Shown here one piece after another: positions 1 through 9,372 of a stretch of DNA of 22,101 bases. Position 1 is the stretch's first letter; every line of letters begins with the position of its first letter. The DNA is from a virus, in IMG/VR virus record IMGVR_UViG_3300018049_000167, positions 1 to 22,101 of that record; one strand, 5' to 3'. The notes under the pieces were generated by a model. The model was given only the letters and a program-made list of their open reading frames with translations, searched no databases and was not told where the DNA came from. Made by a program: the position numbers and the translations under genes.

Positions 1-3000
1 ATTCAATTCATCGGCACCAGACCATCTTACCCTACCACCGTCTTCACTGAGTACCGAGGCCAACGCTGAAATTGGAAGACCAAGGTTTCTAAAGTTAAGT
101 GGCAATGCGTTTCTGTTAACACCTGCCGATGCACCATTAAACTGGTGAGCAATCGATTCAACAAGAGATCCGAACACAAGCGTTTCAGGTCTCATTACGT
201 TGTCAATCAATCCCCAGTTAATCAGGGCTTTGACCATATCTCTATGATCATTATCTGGTGCAAGAGTAACGAGATAATCTCTCATCTTCGCCCAAGCTTG
301 TACAAACGAGTTCAACAAATCAACATTGTTTGGACCATCGTTTATCCATGTTGCACCATTCCAATAATATACATCCCCTGCGTAGTTACCTCTTACGTCT
401 CCGGTAAATACTCCTGAAGTGTTGGCCATCGCATTATTTATGTCAGTAGCAACAATATATGCGTGGTTCTTCTTCACTGCAAGATCACCTGTTCTACTTT
501 GAATCTCAGCCAATGCAGTCGTGTTATTTGAAACACTACCCATGTACTTCAGTCCAGTTGTTGTAGGATTAAAGACTGGGAATACATGCTGTCCATCAAA
601 GTCAAAGAGCGCGGCAGTATAAGCTCGAGTTCTTTGTCTGTCCCCGTTATTCTGGTAATTATCACTAAGTGGTGGACCAGCCGGGTTAACGGTGCTAAAG
701 TCTTGTCTAATTGCCTTCAGTAAGTTGAGACCATCTCTTCTCGTTAGATTAATGTCGATGTACTGATAAGTAGCATTGACAAATCTCACTGTATCAAAGG
801 CGAGATCAATCTTATTGAACTCAAGTATAGAACTTACGTCTTTAACAACATCAGGTATCCAAGTATAATCAGGTTCCTCTATCGCAGGTAAGTATGTTGT
901 ATCATTATTTATCTGAGTAAGATAGAAGATATTTGCCAAATCTTCAACTTTATTTGCTTCGACTTCTGTACCCGTGCCACTCTTCACCATTTGGCCAGGA
1001 TATCTGCCAAGAACGATGTCTTTACAAATGCGACCAAGATGCTGATAAGATCTTGCAGTAGGAACACGCTGATCTTCAGGAATGCGATAGATTTCGTTCC
1101 AGAAGTAGAAGTCTGCGTTCCATCTTGATGCTGTATTACCACCATAGTTAAGGTCATAACTAAATGCATCAAGGAGATAACCTGTATCTCTGCGACACTT
1201 ATCTTTGTTGTAATCGAGTACATCAAACTCTCTATGCAAGAAGTGAATAAGATCTTGAGCTAATTCTTGCTTATTATCTTCGATCATCTCGGCTGTAGCA
1301 ATAAGATCTGCTGCTATCCAAGATGTATCCGGCTCTTCAAGGACTGGTAGGCCATTTAGAGAATCATTTCTAATTACACTTTCAATAATTCCAGTTAAGC
1401 TTTGAGCCGAAGCACCTTCGGTTGCCGTAGCAGCAGTTCCAGCAATAACTTGTCTCGTGTCTGTATAACTCGTGTTAGCTGCTGCTACATCAATTTGCTG
1501 TACGACATCGCTCATTCGAGCGCCAAGGAAATTGTAAATGTCTGCTGTTTGTGTTCTCGTGTCAGCAGGAAGTACGCTAATTCCATTTTCGAAGTAAATG
1601 CCGGCTGCTATGCGAGTAGCATAGTTACCACCGTATTGTACGTCGTGTGAAACGGCATCGATAAGGTAACCAACGTCTCTTCTGCACTTACCTCTTGGGA
1701 AGCTCAATCCATTATAGGTTGTAGAGATGAAGCTAATTACTTGATCCGCTAAGTTTTCTGAAGCATTTTCAATCAAGTTAATAGAGTCTTTATAAACGTC
1801 TAGTATCCAATCAGTCTCTGGCATTACCATCGCAGGAATTGAAGTAGTTTCAGGTGTCGCATCATCTACTGCATTAGCGACAATCTTAACGAGATCTTCT
1901 ACTCTCATACCAGTCATTGGGTTAGCAGCCACTTCAGCAAAGTCTTGAGTGCGTGTATTACCAACTGTTGGAGTAACAACCATTTCTCGAGTAATGTGAT
2001 TCATTACTTTACCCAAATGCAAGAATGCTTTGTTTGCTGGCTGTCTTTGATTGAGAGGTAGACCAACGTTTACACCGTTTTGGAAGTAATTATAAGCTGC
2101 ATTAACTGTAGCTGCATTACCGCCATACTGAATGTCGTGCATTACAGCATCGACGATATAACCAGTATCTCTTCTACACTTAGTCTCGTCATAAGAAAGT
2201 GTATTGAAGTATGTAGAGAGATGACCGAGTACACCATTTTGAATAGTTGGTTTCGTTGTTTCGAGTGCAGTATATGCACCTTGGAAAGCAGTCCCGTAAG
2301 AAGAAACAGTAGGCTCTTCAATTACTGGCAATCCATCGATACCATTTTCACCAATTGCTTCTGCAACAATAAGCATCAGTTGCTCTACGACTGCAGAGAT
2401 ACTGTTGCCGGCTGAAGCAGCCGAAGTATCTTGAGATTCTCCGTTTCCTGATGTTGGACTAACGGGATCGCCATTAGCAATCAATTCTGCTACTGAAGCA
2501 AGATGAGTAAATGCTGCTGCTGTTGGCTCTCGCTGATTTTCTGGAAGTACGCTGAGTGCATTCTCGAAGTAAAGAATCGCGTTGTTTCTTGATGCAGTGT
2601 TACCGCCATGCTGAGCGTCAAATGATACTGAATCAACAAGATAACCTACGTCTCTCTCGCACTTAGCTACATCATAGCTCAGTGAAGGTCTGTTGAGAGC
2701 AATCCATGCAGTCATTTCTTTTTGCAAGAATACTTTGTTATTCTGAAGCTGTGCTCGAGCATTGATTCTTTGAGCACTCACTGCATCAGTACCGAATGAC
2801 ATAGTATTGGCGTTTGCGTAATCTTCTGTGCCACCCATGATATTAATGATAGTATCAAAGGCCGCATTAACTCTTTGGTTTGCAGCGTCGTCTGTTACAG
2901 CGTTAGAAGCTTGTAACTTAGCATACTCGACTGCAGAGATTGTTTCTGTTAATTGCTCATTAATAACTGCATCGGCACCTACCGTTCCAATTCGATATGC

Positions 3001-6000
3001 TCGACCATTGAAGTTTGCGTTGAAATTAGATCCAGTTAATACATCTCTCTTTACAGCATCAACGAGCAATCCAACATCTCGCTTACACTTATCTCCGTCG
3101 AAAGTATAGAATTCGTCATTAAGATAAGCAACGACTTCGTCGACAATAAACTCTTTATTGCGCTGGATTTGCTTACGTGCCACTGTTCTATTTGGATCTG
3201 CGACTGGCTTGACCTCTGTTGTAGTCAAGTTATCGAGATCATTATCATCAACAACACCTGAGATGACATTGAACAAATCTCTTACCGCGGCAGCTGTCGT
3301 AGAATCAGCGGCTGTATTATCAAAGTTTTGATATGGACCAGTGCTAATTGAATCAGCGTCTGCAGAAACAAATGTATGCACAGCCTGACCTGAACCACCA
3401 TCTCCAACATTCATTGTAATTTCAGTAGCCGTTACTGCTGTAATTGTAACCGCCTGATCATAGTAAGGATGGTGTGCCTGAGGTGATGTATGGTTTGTAG
3501 GACCGCTACCCATATCACACTGGAACGTAAATCCATTAGGCTTGAGCCAAACTTTACCACCAACTTGGAATGAGTGTGCACCAATCGTAGCAGTAAACAC
3601 TCCAGTCGCTGGATCGTATGTTGCATTAGTTGGACTATATGTTGTATACGTAGTTGCGTATGGAGTTTCTTGTACAACACTTTGGGCGACTGTAGCTAAG
3701 TGCTCAAACGCTCTCTTAGTTGGTACACGTTGCTCGATTGGTAAGATATTAGTTGCTTCTCTTAAACCAGAGACCGCGGCCAAATCGTCAAGTACTGAGA
3801 ATTGACCTGTAACTGGTACACTGAGAACATTGCGTGTTCTCAATTCTTCGTAAGAAGAAGCTAATCTTTCGTCGACAGTGAAGTAGTACTTGGCTGCTTC
3901 AATTGTCGAAGCGTTGCCACCATACTCAATATCCTTAGAAACCGCATCAGTAATGAGACCAACATCCCTGAAGCACTTGTCTTTATTATATGGAAGACCA
4001 TTATGGAATTCTCTCAAGTACTTAATTACACCACCCTGCAGTGATTCTGTGATGCCGTCGATCTTATTAGAAGCGTCGAGTGTTGCAGCCGTAGTGTATC
4101 CTGGCTCAATATATGTTGGCAACCAATCAAGAGTATCTTCTCGAATAACTTTAGAAACAACTTCGATAAGGTCGTGTGTTCTAATCGAGTTAATATCTCC
4201 AGCGTCTGGGTTTGTCGTATCTTGTGCTTCTGCGTTACCAGTCGTTGGTGTAACTGCTTGTGCTCTTACGATAAGAGCTACTACATTAGCAAGGTGCTCC
4301 CAAGCTTCTGCAGTTTTAATTTTTTGATCTGCAGGTAATACGCTAACACCTTCATTAAAGTAAAGTCTTGCGAAGTTAACTACACCAGCATTTGATCTAT
4401 GTGCAATATCCCAAGAAAGTGCATCAATTAAATAGCCCGTATCTCTGCGGCACTTAGCAGCGTCATATGAAAGATTCGGGAAGTTTTGTGTAATGTAAGC
4501 AATAACTTCTTCTTGTAAGAATGTCTTGTTAGCTTGCAAGTGAAGTTGAGCGTTACCAGCATCTGCACCAGCAGTTGCTGTCCCGTAATTAATTGCGTTA
4601 GCTGCACCGGTTCCATTCGTGAGAATATCAATAATTTCGTTAAACGATGCATTAGAAGCTGCAAGCTCAGTGCCATCGAGTCGATTAGCTACTTCATCTC
4701 TGATGTATCCAATCGCTGCAGCAGTTTGAGTCAATTGATCAGAGATAACATAGTTGCCACTAGCTGTGCCGGCTCGATAAGCGAGGCCAGAGTAAATGGC
4801 GTTATAATTCGATCCTGTTGCAACGTCTCTTCTGACAGCTTCAAGAATAAATCCTGTATCTCTTGAACACTTATCACCATCGAATACGAAGTATTGGCTA
4901 TCGAGATAGTGCATAACTTCTTCTTGCAAGAACGTTCTATTTGCTTGCAATTGCTCTCGAGCCCGTTGGCCGTGTGAGTTATATGTTGTTTTCGCTACGG
5001 CCTGGTTAATGCATCTTACAAATGTGTGTGCACCACCGCCGCCGATACCAGAGTTAACTGTAATGTCGTCGCCGGCAACGTTAGTTACTTCCATTGGTGC
5101 ATTAAAGTTTGCATCACCTCTTCTTGGATATGAGTGCTCTGTAGCATTACCATCCTGAGCGCATGTAAACGTAAAGCTATAAGGTGCAAATTCAATCCAA
5201 TCTCCAACAACAATGTCGTGATTTGGAATTGTAATTACACTTACACCGTTAACTGGATTATAAGTTGCAGTCGATGGAGTGTAGTACTTCAGAATGCGTG
5301 ATGGGTCTGTCCAAATAGTCGGATCAGATTCAATTGCACCTACATCGGCACTTACAAATGTATGAGCACCACCAGTCGACGCACCAACATTCATCGTAAT
5401 TGAAGTTGAAGTAACGGCAGTAATCCGTACTGGTGCGTTATAGAATGGGTGGTGACTTTCTGGAACAGCGTGATTCGTTGAGTTTCCATCGAGAGTACAT
5501 GAGAATACAATACTCTCAGGTTTGAATTGAACGTAATCACCTTCGGCCAAGTTATGTCGACCGATCGTAGCTTCAAATACTCCAGTTGCAGGATCGTATG
5601 TTGCTGTACTTGGAGTGTAAGAACTAATGTAAGTACCAGATTTCACACTGTCCGGATTTGCGCTTACAAATGTATGTGCAGTACCATTCTCGTATCCACC
5701 CACATTAACTGTAATCGTAGTTGATGTAGTGGAGTTAATTGTAATTGGCGTTCTATATGCAGGATGCTGTCTTTCACCTTCGATGGCATCTGCAAGAGCC
5801 GATACAAACGTATGAGTTCCGCCGCCATTTATTGCAGCACCTACATTACAAGTAATAGTTGTCGATGTGACCGCAGTCAGTGCAACTGGTTTCTTGTAGA
5901 AAGGATGATGTGATTCAGGAGTCGGATGATTTGTTGCATTGCCGTCCATGTCACAAGTAAATACAATTGACTCAGGAGCAATCTTAATATGATCACCAAC

Positions 6001-9000
6001 TTGTAAATTGTGCGTTCCTATCGTTGCAGTAAATACTCCAGTTGTAGGATCGTAAGTAGCATTAGTCGGCGTGTACTTCGTCTTAGTAGTCGTTGGATAT
6101 GAATGCTGTGTAGTGTTTCCATCCAAAGCACACGTAAATGTAATACTCTCATCTGCTAAGACGACAGTATCACCTTCTTGTAAATCGTGGGCGCCAAGAG
6201 TAAGCACCATTACACCAGTCGTTGGATCGTATGTCGCGCCGGTTGGTGTGTAAGATTTCTGATTATTATTAAGGATGTCTACAATCTGATCAAATCCTTC
6301 GTCTGACCTATCGATTGCACCTTGATCTGAAATCGTACCACTTGAAAGACCCTTGAGATGATTAATAGCACCGACCGTTTCTACAAGCTGGTCCATTACG
6401 ACTGTTTCTGCGCCTTGTGTTCCAGCGCGATAAGCGATACCAGTTTGCTTTGAATTGAAGTTAGTACCAGTAATAATATCTCTTTGAATTGCTGGCAAAA
6501 TGTATTGGAGCATGTCACGCTCACACTTTGCCGAATCGTATAAGAAATAGTTATCGTCAATATATCCCATTACGTTATCTTGCAAGAAATTTCTATTCAA
6601 TTGCAATTGCTTTCTTGCATTACGACGATCGGCTGAGATTCCTGCATCATCGCTAAACGCAATTGGCGAGCCGAGAGTGATAACAGAATCATCTTCTGCT
6701 TCTATAAATGTATGTGCAGAAGTATCAAACGACTTACCAACGTTAACCGTAATCTTAGTTTCGTTTGCACCAATTACTTCGATTGGTGAGTTAGCGGCAG
6801 GGTCAGTAGCTCTTGGATAACCTGTTCTCGATACGTTATTATCTCTGTCGCAACTAAATACGAGGCCACCGGTTTTGAGTAATACTTTTTGCCCAATGCC
6901 CAGACCGTGACCTGAAGTAATAGCATTCTTTACGGCAGATACAAATGTATGTACCTGTTGGCCGTTTGGTCCACCGCCGCCCACGTTCATTGTAATAGTG
7001 TTTGAAGTTACACTAATAATTGGACATGGCTTGTTGTAATATGGATGATGGGCTTCAGGAACTGCGTGGTTCTGAACACCGCTACCAGCATTACAATTAA
7101 ATGTCATGCCTTCTGGTTTCAACCAAACATGATCATCTGTAGTTAATTGGTGTGGTCCAATCGTTGCTACCAAAATGCCAGTAGCAGGATCGTAAGTTGC
7201 AGCAGAAGGTGTAAAGCCTTCACTCTCTGCAATTGTTATAACGCTGTATCCAGTTTCTGGATCATATGTGGCGTTAGTTGGAGTGAACGAAACGCCTCTG
7301 TTGTCGAGTGCAGCAATGACTTCGTCAAATGCAGCGTCGACTCTCGATGTACCAATATAAGAGTTGGCATCAATTAATTCGTTTGTTTGCTCTTTGAGTC
7401 TACGATAAGCTGCAATTGTTTCGTTGCGTTGTTGACCGACAACCTTTTCGGCCGACTTCATATAATAAGCACCACCAGCTCTCACCGCATTATAATTGGT
7501 GTCGAGCAGCATGTCGTACTTAGCGGCCGGAAGAATATAATCAGTTGTATCACGCTTACACTTAACGCTATCGTAAGCAAAGAATTGATCGTTGTTATCA
7601 ATCCAATCGAGAAGTTCGTCTTGGATAAACGATCTATTATCTTGAATGATTTCGCGAGCCGATGTTCTCTTAGAATTTCTGGTGTCAGCGAATATGATTG
7701 GGTTCATATTCTCTTCACCGTATTCTACAACATTATAGAGCTCATTCCAAGAGGTGTTGGCCCGCTCAAAAATTTCTGTATTAGCACCATCGAAAATATC
7801 GTTGATTCGATCTTGTAAATATCTGTTGGCACCAAGAGTTGCATCGAGCTGTTCGCCTACAACCTTACTTGAGATTGGTGAACGATAAGTGATACCCGCC
7901 AATCGACCCCAGTAGTTGGTGTCAAGTGTCATGTCATAAGCAAGACCGTCGATAATAATCTTAGAATCTCGCTCACACTTCTGAGCATCATATCCTGTAT
8001 AACCCAACCCGCCCGATGAAGTATTGGCAGTCAGATAATCGACCATATCTTCAATGATAAGATCTTCGTTCTGAGTAATGACGTCTGCGAAATCAGTATT
8101 ACCAATAATCGTACTACCTGATGGTACATCCTTAGGTGCAAAGATTCTCGTAGAACCCTTTGCTCTCATTGAAATATCACCGAACTGAGTACCCGAGTTG
8201 TTCAAGGTCATTTGTCCGCCATTCAATGCATAGAATGCAACACGTACGAAGATGGATAGAGAACCAATACCGTTAACACCAGCACCGTCTCTTGCTACAT
8301 AGCCCATACCATTTTGAGAACGAGGTGTGAAACCAAAGCAGAGTACGTATGTGTAGAGAGAATCCGGATCAAGGACTCTTCGATCCGCAAGCATACAACC
8401 ACCGCCACGCCCAACAAGTGGGTTGGGGAAGTCATCAATACCAATAGACTCAACAACACCTTGGCCACCCGACTCAGACTTGACTAAGTCACCAACAGCA
8501 AAACCTTTGTTATTTTTAAGGTTACGCACTCGGATCTTGCGATAAGTTGACTGATCTTTAGTGAGGCCGGCCGCATCATCGTCGTCATCATCCCAAGAAA
8601 TAAATCCTGTTGCACCACTTGAGAAAGTAACCTTATCGTCTTTTCTAAATGTACCTGCCGTAATTGGTGCAGTCAGAATAAATTCTCTACCCAAGTCGAG
8701 TACATTACCTTTCGTATTGAAAGGCTGGAGTGGTGGTTCTACATCTTCACGGAGGAAGTTAGAAAGCTGGGAGCTGTCACGAATATATGGTGAACGGAGT
8801 AGCTTAGCACCTGGTCTATAAGCACAAGCAAAGCCACCTTCTGGGAAGTCGAAGTTATCGATCTTCCAGTTTTGATATGCAAAACCTTGTACATAACAAC
8901 CCGAACCGACAAGGACTGCGTTATTATTTTCATAGCCGGGTAGTGCTTCGATCACCGTAGCATACTGACCCGCAGTAGCTGTCATTGCACAATCATCTGG

Positions 9001-9372
9001 AAGTGCAATATTACCCTTGGTGTAATAAGTGCCCGGGCCTACCGTGATATGAATGGCGTTATTAATTGCGTTACGATCGTAAGAACCGCCGGCTTTTTCT
9101 AATGCGAGCTCAGAAGCACGCTCAAGCGTTCTGATTGGCTCAAGCAACGAGCCAGGATTCTCATCATTACCTTTCGCAGCATCAACATAAATCTTAAGGT
9201 CAGACTCTGTAGTCTTTGAAATCTCACTAAAGAACTGTGCATATGTAATCTTTTCGACTTCACCTGTCTTCTCGTTCTTAAGGGCAAACCAGCTGTTTTC
9301 ATCAATGTGAGGCTCGAATTCTCGATCGATTTCCATGTCGAAATCGACGAGTTTATTGATCAATAACACCAT
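1..9372 (-). CDS. Giant modular virion structural (fibre/adhesin-like) protein, 3' end outside window
   Basis: A single open frame of 3,124 codons runs off the left edge, so the C-terminus is missing. All eleven KCxRD lysine codons fall in the same register, which argues against a frameshift. Residues about 60-170 look like the start of a pectin-lyase-type beta-helix (YVDAAKGND, then VGPGTYY). The rest is built from repeats: KCxRD modules with K at residues 465, 604, 949, 1501, 1640, 1799, 2095, 2237, 2398, 2562 and 2725, and TATYxP...HTF modules at about 696-894, 1039-1455 and 1910-2008. The visible C-terminal part has no such repeats and contains DVYYWNGATW. Similar large structural proteins are known to me from marine T4-like phages, so a virion fibre or adhesin role is inferred, not shown. 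The start is uncertain: ATG at 9372 overlaps the preceding gene by 20 bases, a second in-frame ATG lies at 9336, and neither has a good ribosome binding site. Confidence 0.9.
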   Translation of the reverse strand, partial: MVLLINKLVDFDMEIDREFEPHIDENSWFALKNEKTGEVEKITYAQFFSEISKTTESDLKIYVDAAKGNDENPGSLLEPIRTLERASELALEKAGGSYDRNAINNAIHITVGPGTYYTKGNIALPDDCAMTATAGQYATVIEALPGYENNNAVLVGSGCYVQGFAYQNWKIDNFDFPEGGFACAYRPGAKLLRSPYIRDSSQLSNFLREDVEPPLQPFNTKGNVLDLGREFILTAPITAGTFRKDDKVTFSSGATGFISWDDDDDDAAGLTKDQSTYRKIRVRNLKNNKGFAVGDLVKSESGGQGVVESIGIDDFPNPLVGRGGGCMLADRRVLDPDSLYTYVLCFGFTPRSQNGMGYVARDGAGVNGIGSLSIFVRVAFYALNGGQMTLNNSGTQFGDISMRAKGSTRIFAPKDVPSGSTIIGNTDFADVITQNEDLIIEDMVDYLTANTSSGGLGYTGYDAQKCERDSKIIIDGLAYDMTLDTNYWGRLAGITYRSPISSKVVGEQLDATLGANRYLQDRINDIFDGANTEIFERANTSWNELYNVVEYGEENMNPIIFADTRNSKRTSAREIIQDNRSFIQDELLDWIDNNDQFFAYDSVKCKRDTTDYILPAAKYDMLLDTNYNAVRAGGAYYMKSAEKVVGQQRNETIAAYRRLKEQTNELIDANSYIGTSRVDAAFDEVIAALDNRGVSFTPTNATYDPETGYSVITIAESEGFTPSAATYDPATGILVATIGPHQLTTDDHVWLKPEGMTFNCNAGSGVQNHAVPEAHHPYYNKPCPIISVTSNTITMNVGGGGPNGQQVHTFVSAVKNAITSGHGLGIGQKVLLKTGGLVFSCDRDNNVSRTGYPRATDPAANSPIEVIGANETKITVNVGKSFDTSAHTFIEAEDDSVITLGSPIAFSDDAGISADRRNARKQLQLNRNFLQDNVMGYIDDNYFLYDSAKCERDMLQYILPAIQRDIITGTNFNSKQTGIAYRAGTQGAETVVMDQLVETVGAINHLKGLSSGTISDQGAIDRSDEGFDQIVDILNNNQKSYTPTGATYDPTTGVMVLTLGAHDLQEGDTVVLADESITFTCALDGNTTQHSYPTTTKTKYTPTNATYDPTTGVFTATIGTHNLQVGDHIKIAPESIVFTCDMDGNATNHPTPESHHPFYKKPVALTAVTSTTITCNVGAAINGGGTHTFVSALADAIEGERQHPAYRTPITINSTTSTTITVNVGGYENGTAHTFVSANPDSVKSGTYISSYTPSTATYDPATGVFEATIGRHNLAEGDYVQFKPESIVFSCTLDGNSTNHAVPESHHPFYNAPVRITAVTSTSITMNVGASTGGAHTFVSADVGAIESDPTIWTDPSRILKYYTPSTATYNPVNGVSVITIPNHDIVVGDWIEFAPYSFTFTCAQDGNATEHSYPRRGDANFNAPMEVTNVAGDDITVNSGIGGGGAHTFVRCINQAVAKTTYNSHGQRAREQLQANRTFLQEEVMHYLDSQYFVFDGDKCSRDTGFILEAVRRDVATGSNYNAIYSGLAYRAGTASGNYVISDQLTQTAAAIGYIRDEVANRLDGTELAASNASFNEIIDILTNGTGAANAINYGTATAGADAGNAQLHLQANKTFLQEEVIAYITQNFPNLSYDAAKCRRDTGYLIDALSWDIAHRSNAGVVNFARLYFNEGVSVLPADQKIKTAEAWEHLANVVALIVRAQAVTPTTGNAEAQDTTNPDAGDINSIRTHDLIEVVSKVIREDTLDWLPTYIEPGYTTAATLDASNKIDGITESLQGGVIKYLREFHNGLPYNKDKCFRDVGLITDAVSKDIEYGGNASTIEAAKYYFTVDERLASSYEELRTRNVLSVPVTGQFSVLDDLAAVSGLREATNILPIEQRVPTKRAFEHLATVAQSVVQETPYATTYTTYSPTNATYDPATGVFTATIGAHSFQVGGKVWLKPNGFTFQCDMGSGPTNHTSPQAHHPYYDQAVTITAVTATEITMNVGDGGSGQAVHTFVSADADSISTGPYQNFDNTAADSTTAAAVRDLFNVISGVVDDNDLDNLTTTEVKPVADPNRTVARKQIQRNKEFIVDEVVAYLNDEFYTFDGDKCKRDVGLLVDAVKRDVLTGSNFNANFNGRAYRIGTVGADAVINEQLTETISAVEYAKLQASNAVTDDAANQRVNAAFDTIINIMGGTEDYANANTMSFGTDAVSAQRINARAQLQNNKVFLQKEMTAWIALNRPSLSYDVAKCERDVGYLVDSVSFDAQHGGNTASRNNAILYFENALSVLPENQREPTAAAFTHLASVAELIANGDPVSPTSGNGESQDTSAASAGNSISAVVEQLMLIVAEAIGENGIDGLPVIEEPTVSSYGTAFQGAYTALETTKPTIQNGVLGHLSTYFNTLSYDETKCRRDTGYIVDAVMHDIQYGGNAATVNAAYNYFQNGVNVGLPLNQRQPANKAFLHLGKVMNHITREMVVTPTVGNTRTQDFAEVAANPMTGMRVEDLVKIVANAVDDATPETTSIPAMVMPETDWILDVYKDSINLIENASENLADQVISFISTTYNGLSFPRGKCRRDVGYLIDAVSHDVQYGGNYATRIAAGIYFENGISVLPADTRTQTADIYNFLGARMSDVVQQIDVAAANTSYTDTRQVIAGTAATATEGASAQSLTGIIESVIRNDSLNGLPVLEEPDTSWIAADLIATAEMIEDNKQELAQDLIHFLHREFDVLDYNKDKCRRDTGYLLDAFSYDLNYGGNTASRWNADFYFWNEIYRIPEDQRVPTARSYQHLGRICKDIVLGRYPGQMVKSGTGTEVEANKVEDLANIFYLTQINNDTTYLPAIEEPDYTWIPDVVKDVSSILEFNKIDLAFDTVRFVNATYQYIDINLTRRDGLNLLKAIRQDFSTVNPAGPPLSDNYQNNGDRQRTRAYTAALFDFDGQHVFPVFNPTTTGLKYMGSVSNNTTALAEIQSRTGDLAVKKNHAYIVATDINNAMANTSGVFTGDVRGNYAGDVYYWNGATWINDGPNNVDLLNSFVQAWAKMRDYLVTLAPDNDHRDMVKALINWGLIDNVMRPETLVFGSLVESIAHQFNGASAGVNRNALPLNFRNLGLPISALASVLSEDGGRVRWSGADELN
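1186..7980 (-). repeat. Eleven diverged KCxRD modules in the giant protein
   Basis: The motif KCxRD occurs eleven times, with Lys codons ending (minus-strand first base) at 7980, 7563, 6528, 4872, 4455, 3978, 3090, 2664, 2181, 1689 and 1200. Most are preceded by a helix of the type NRxFLQxEVxxYI. Subtype A continues RDVxTGSNxN, then AYRxGT and QLxxT (clearest at 6528, 4872, 3090). Subtype B continues DxxYGGN, then YF and VLPxxQRxPT (4455, 3978, 2664, 2181, 1689, 1200). A degenerate twelfth copy (NLTRRDG) lies near 745. Direct neighbours are 139-164 residues apart. Confidence 0.85.
3350..7290 (-). repeat. Interspersed TATYxP...HTF beta modules in the giant protein
   Basis: A module of about 95 residues recurs. 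It begins with a YTPTxATYDPxTG motif, has FxCxxDGNxTNH and HHPFY in the middle, and ends TITxNVG then HTFVSA. TATYxP-type starts occur seven times and HTF ends seven times; some copies are partial. At DNA level each start has a conserved stretch of about 39 bases around CCAGT...GGATCGTA (plus strand) beginning at 3602, 5246, 5582, 6038, 6215, 7178 and 7250. These are candidates for homologous recombination. Confidence 0.8.

Noticed and set aside
3890-4327. 145-codon plus-strand frame opposite the giant gene, and similar frames at 2080-2415, 7387-7818 and 20578-21030
   Set aside because: The minus-strand frames there carry clear protein repeats or domain motifs; the plus-strand products have no recognisable features.
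1186-7980. Regularly spaced repeats as a CRISPR array or transposon remnant
   Set aside because: Spacing is 400-1,650 bases, the repeats are conserved as protein in one reading frame, and there are no palindromic direct repeats or transposase.
1-9372. Possible frameshift or fusion of several genes in the giant frame
   Set aside because: All KCxRD lysine codons have first-base coordinates divisible by three, as expected for one continuous frame, and no stop interrupts it.
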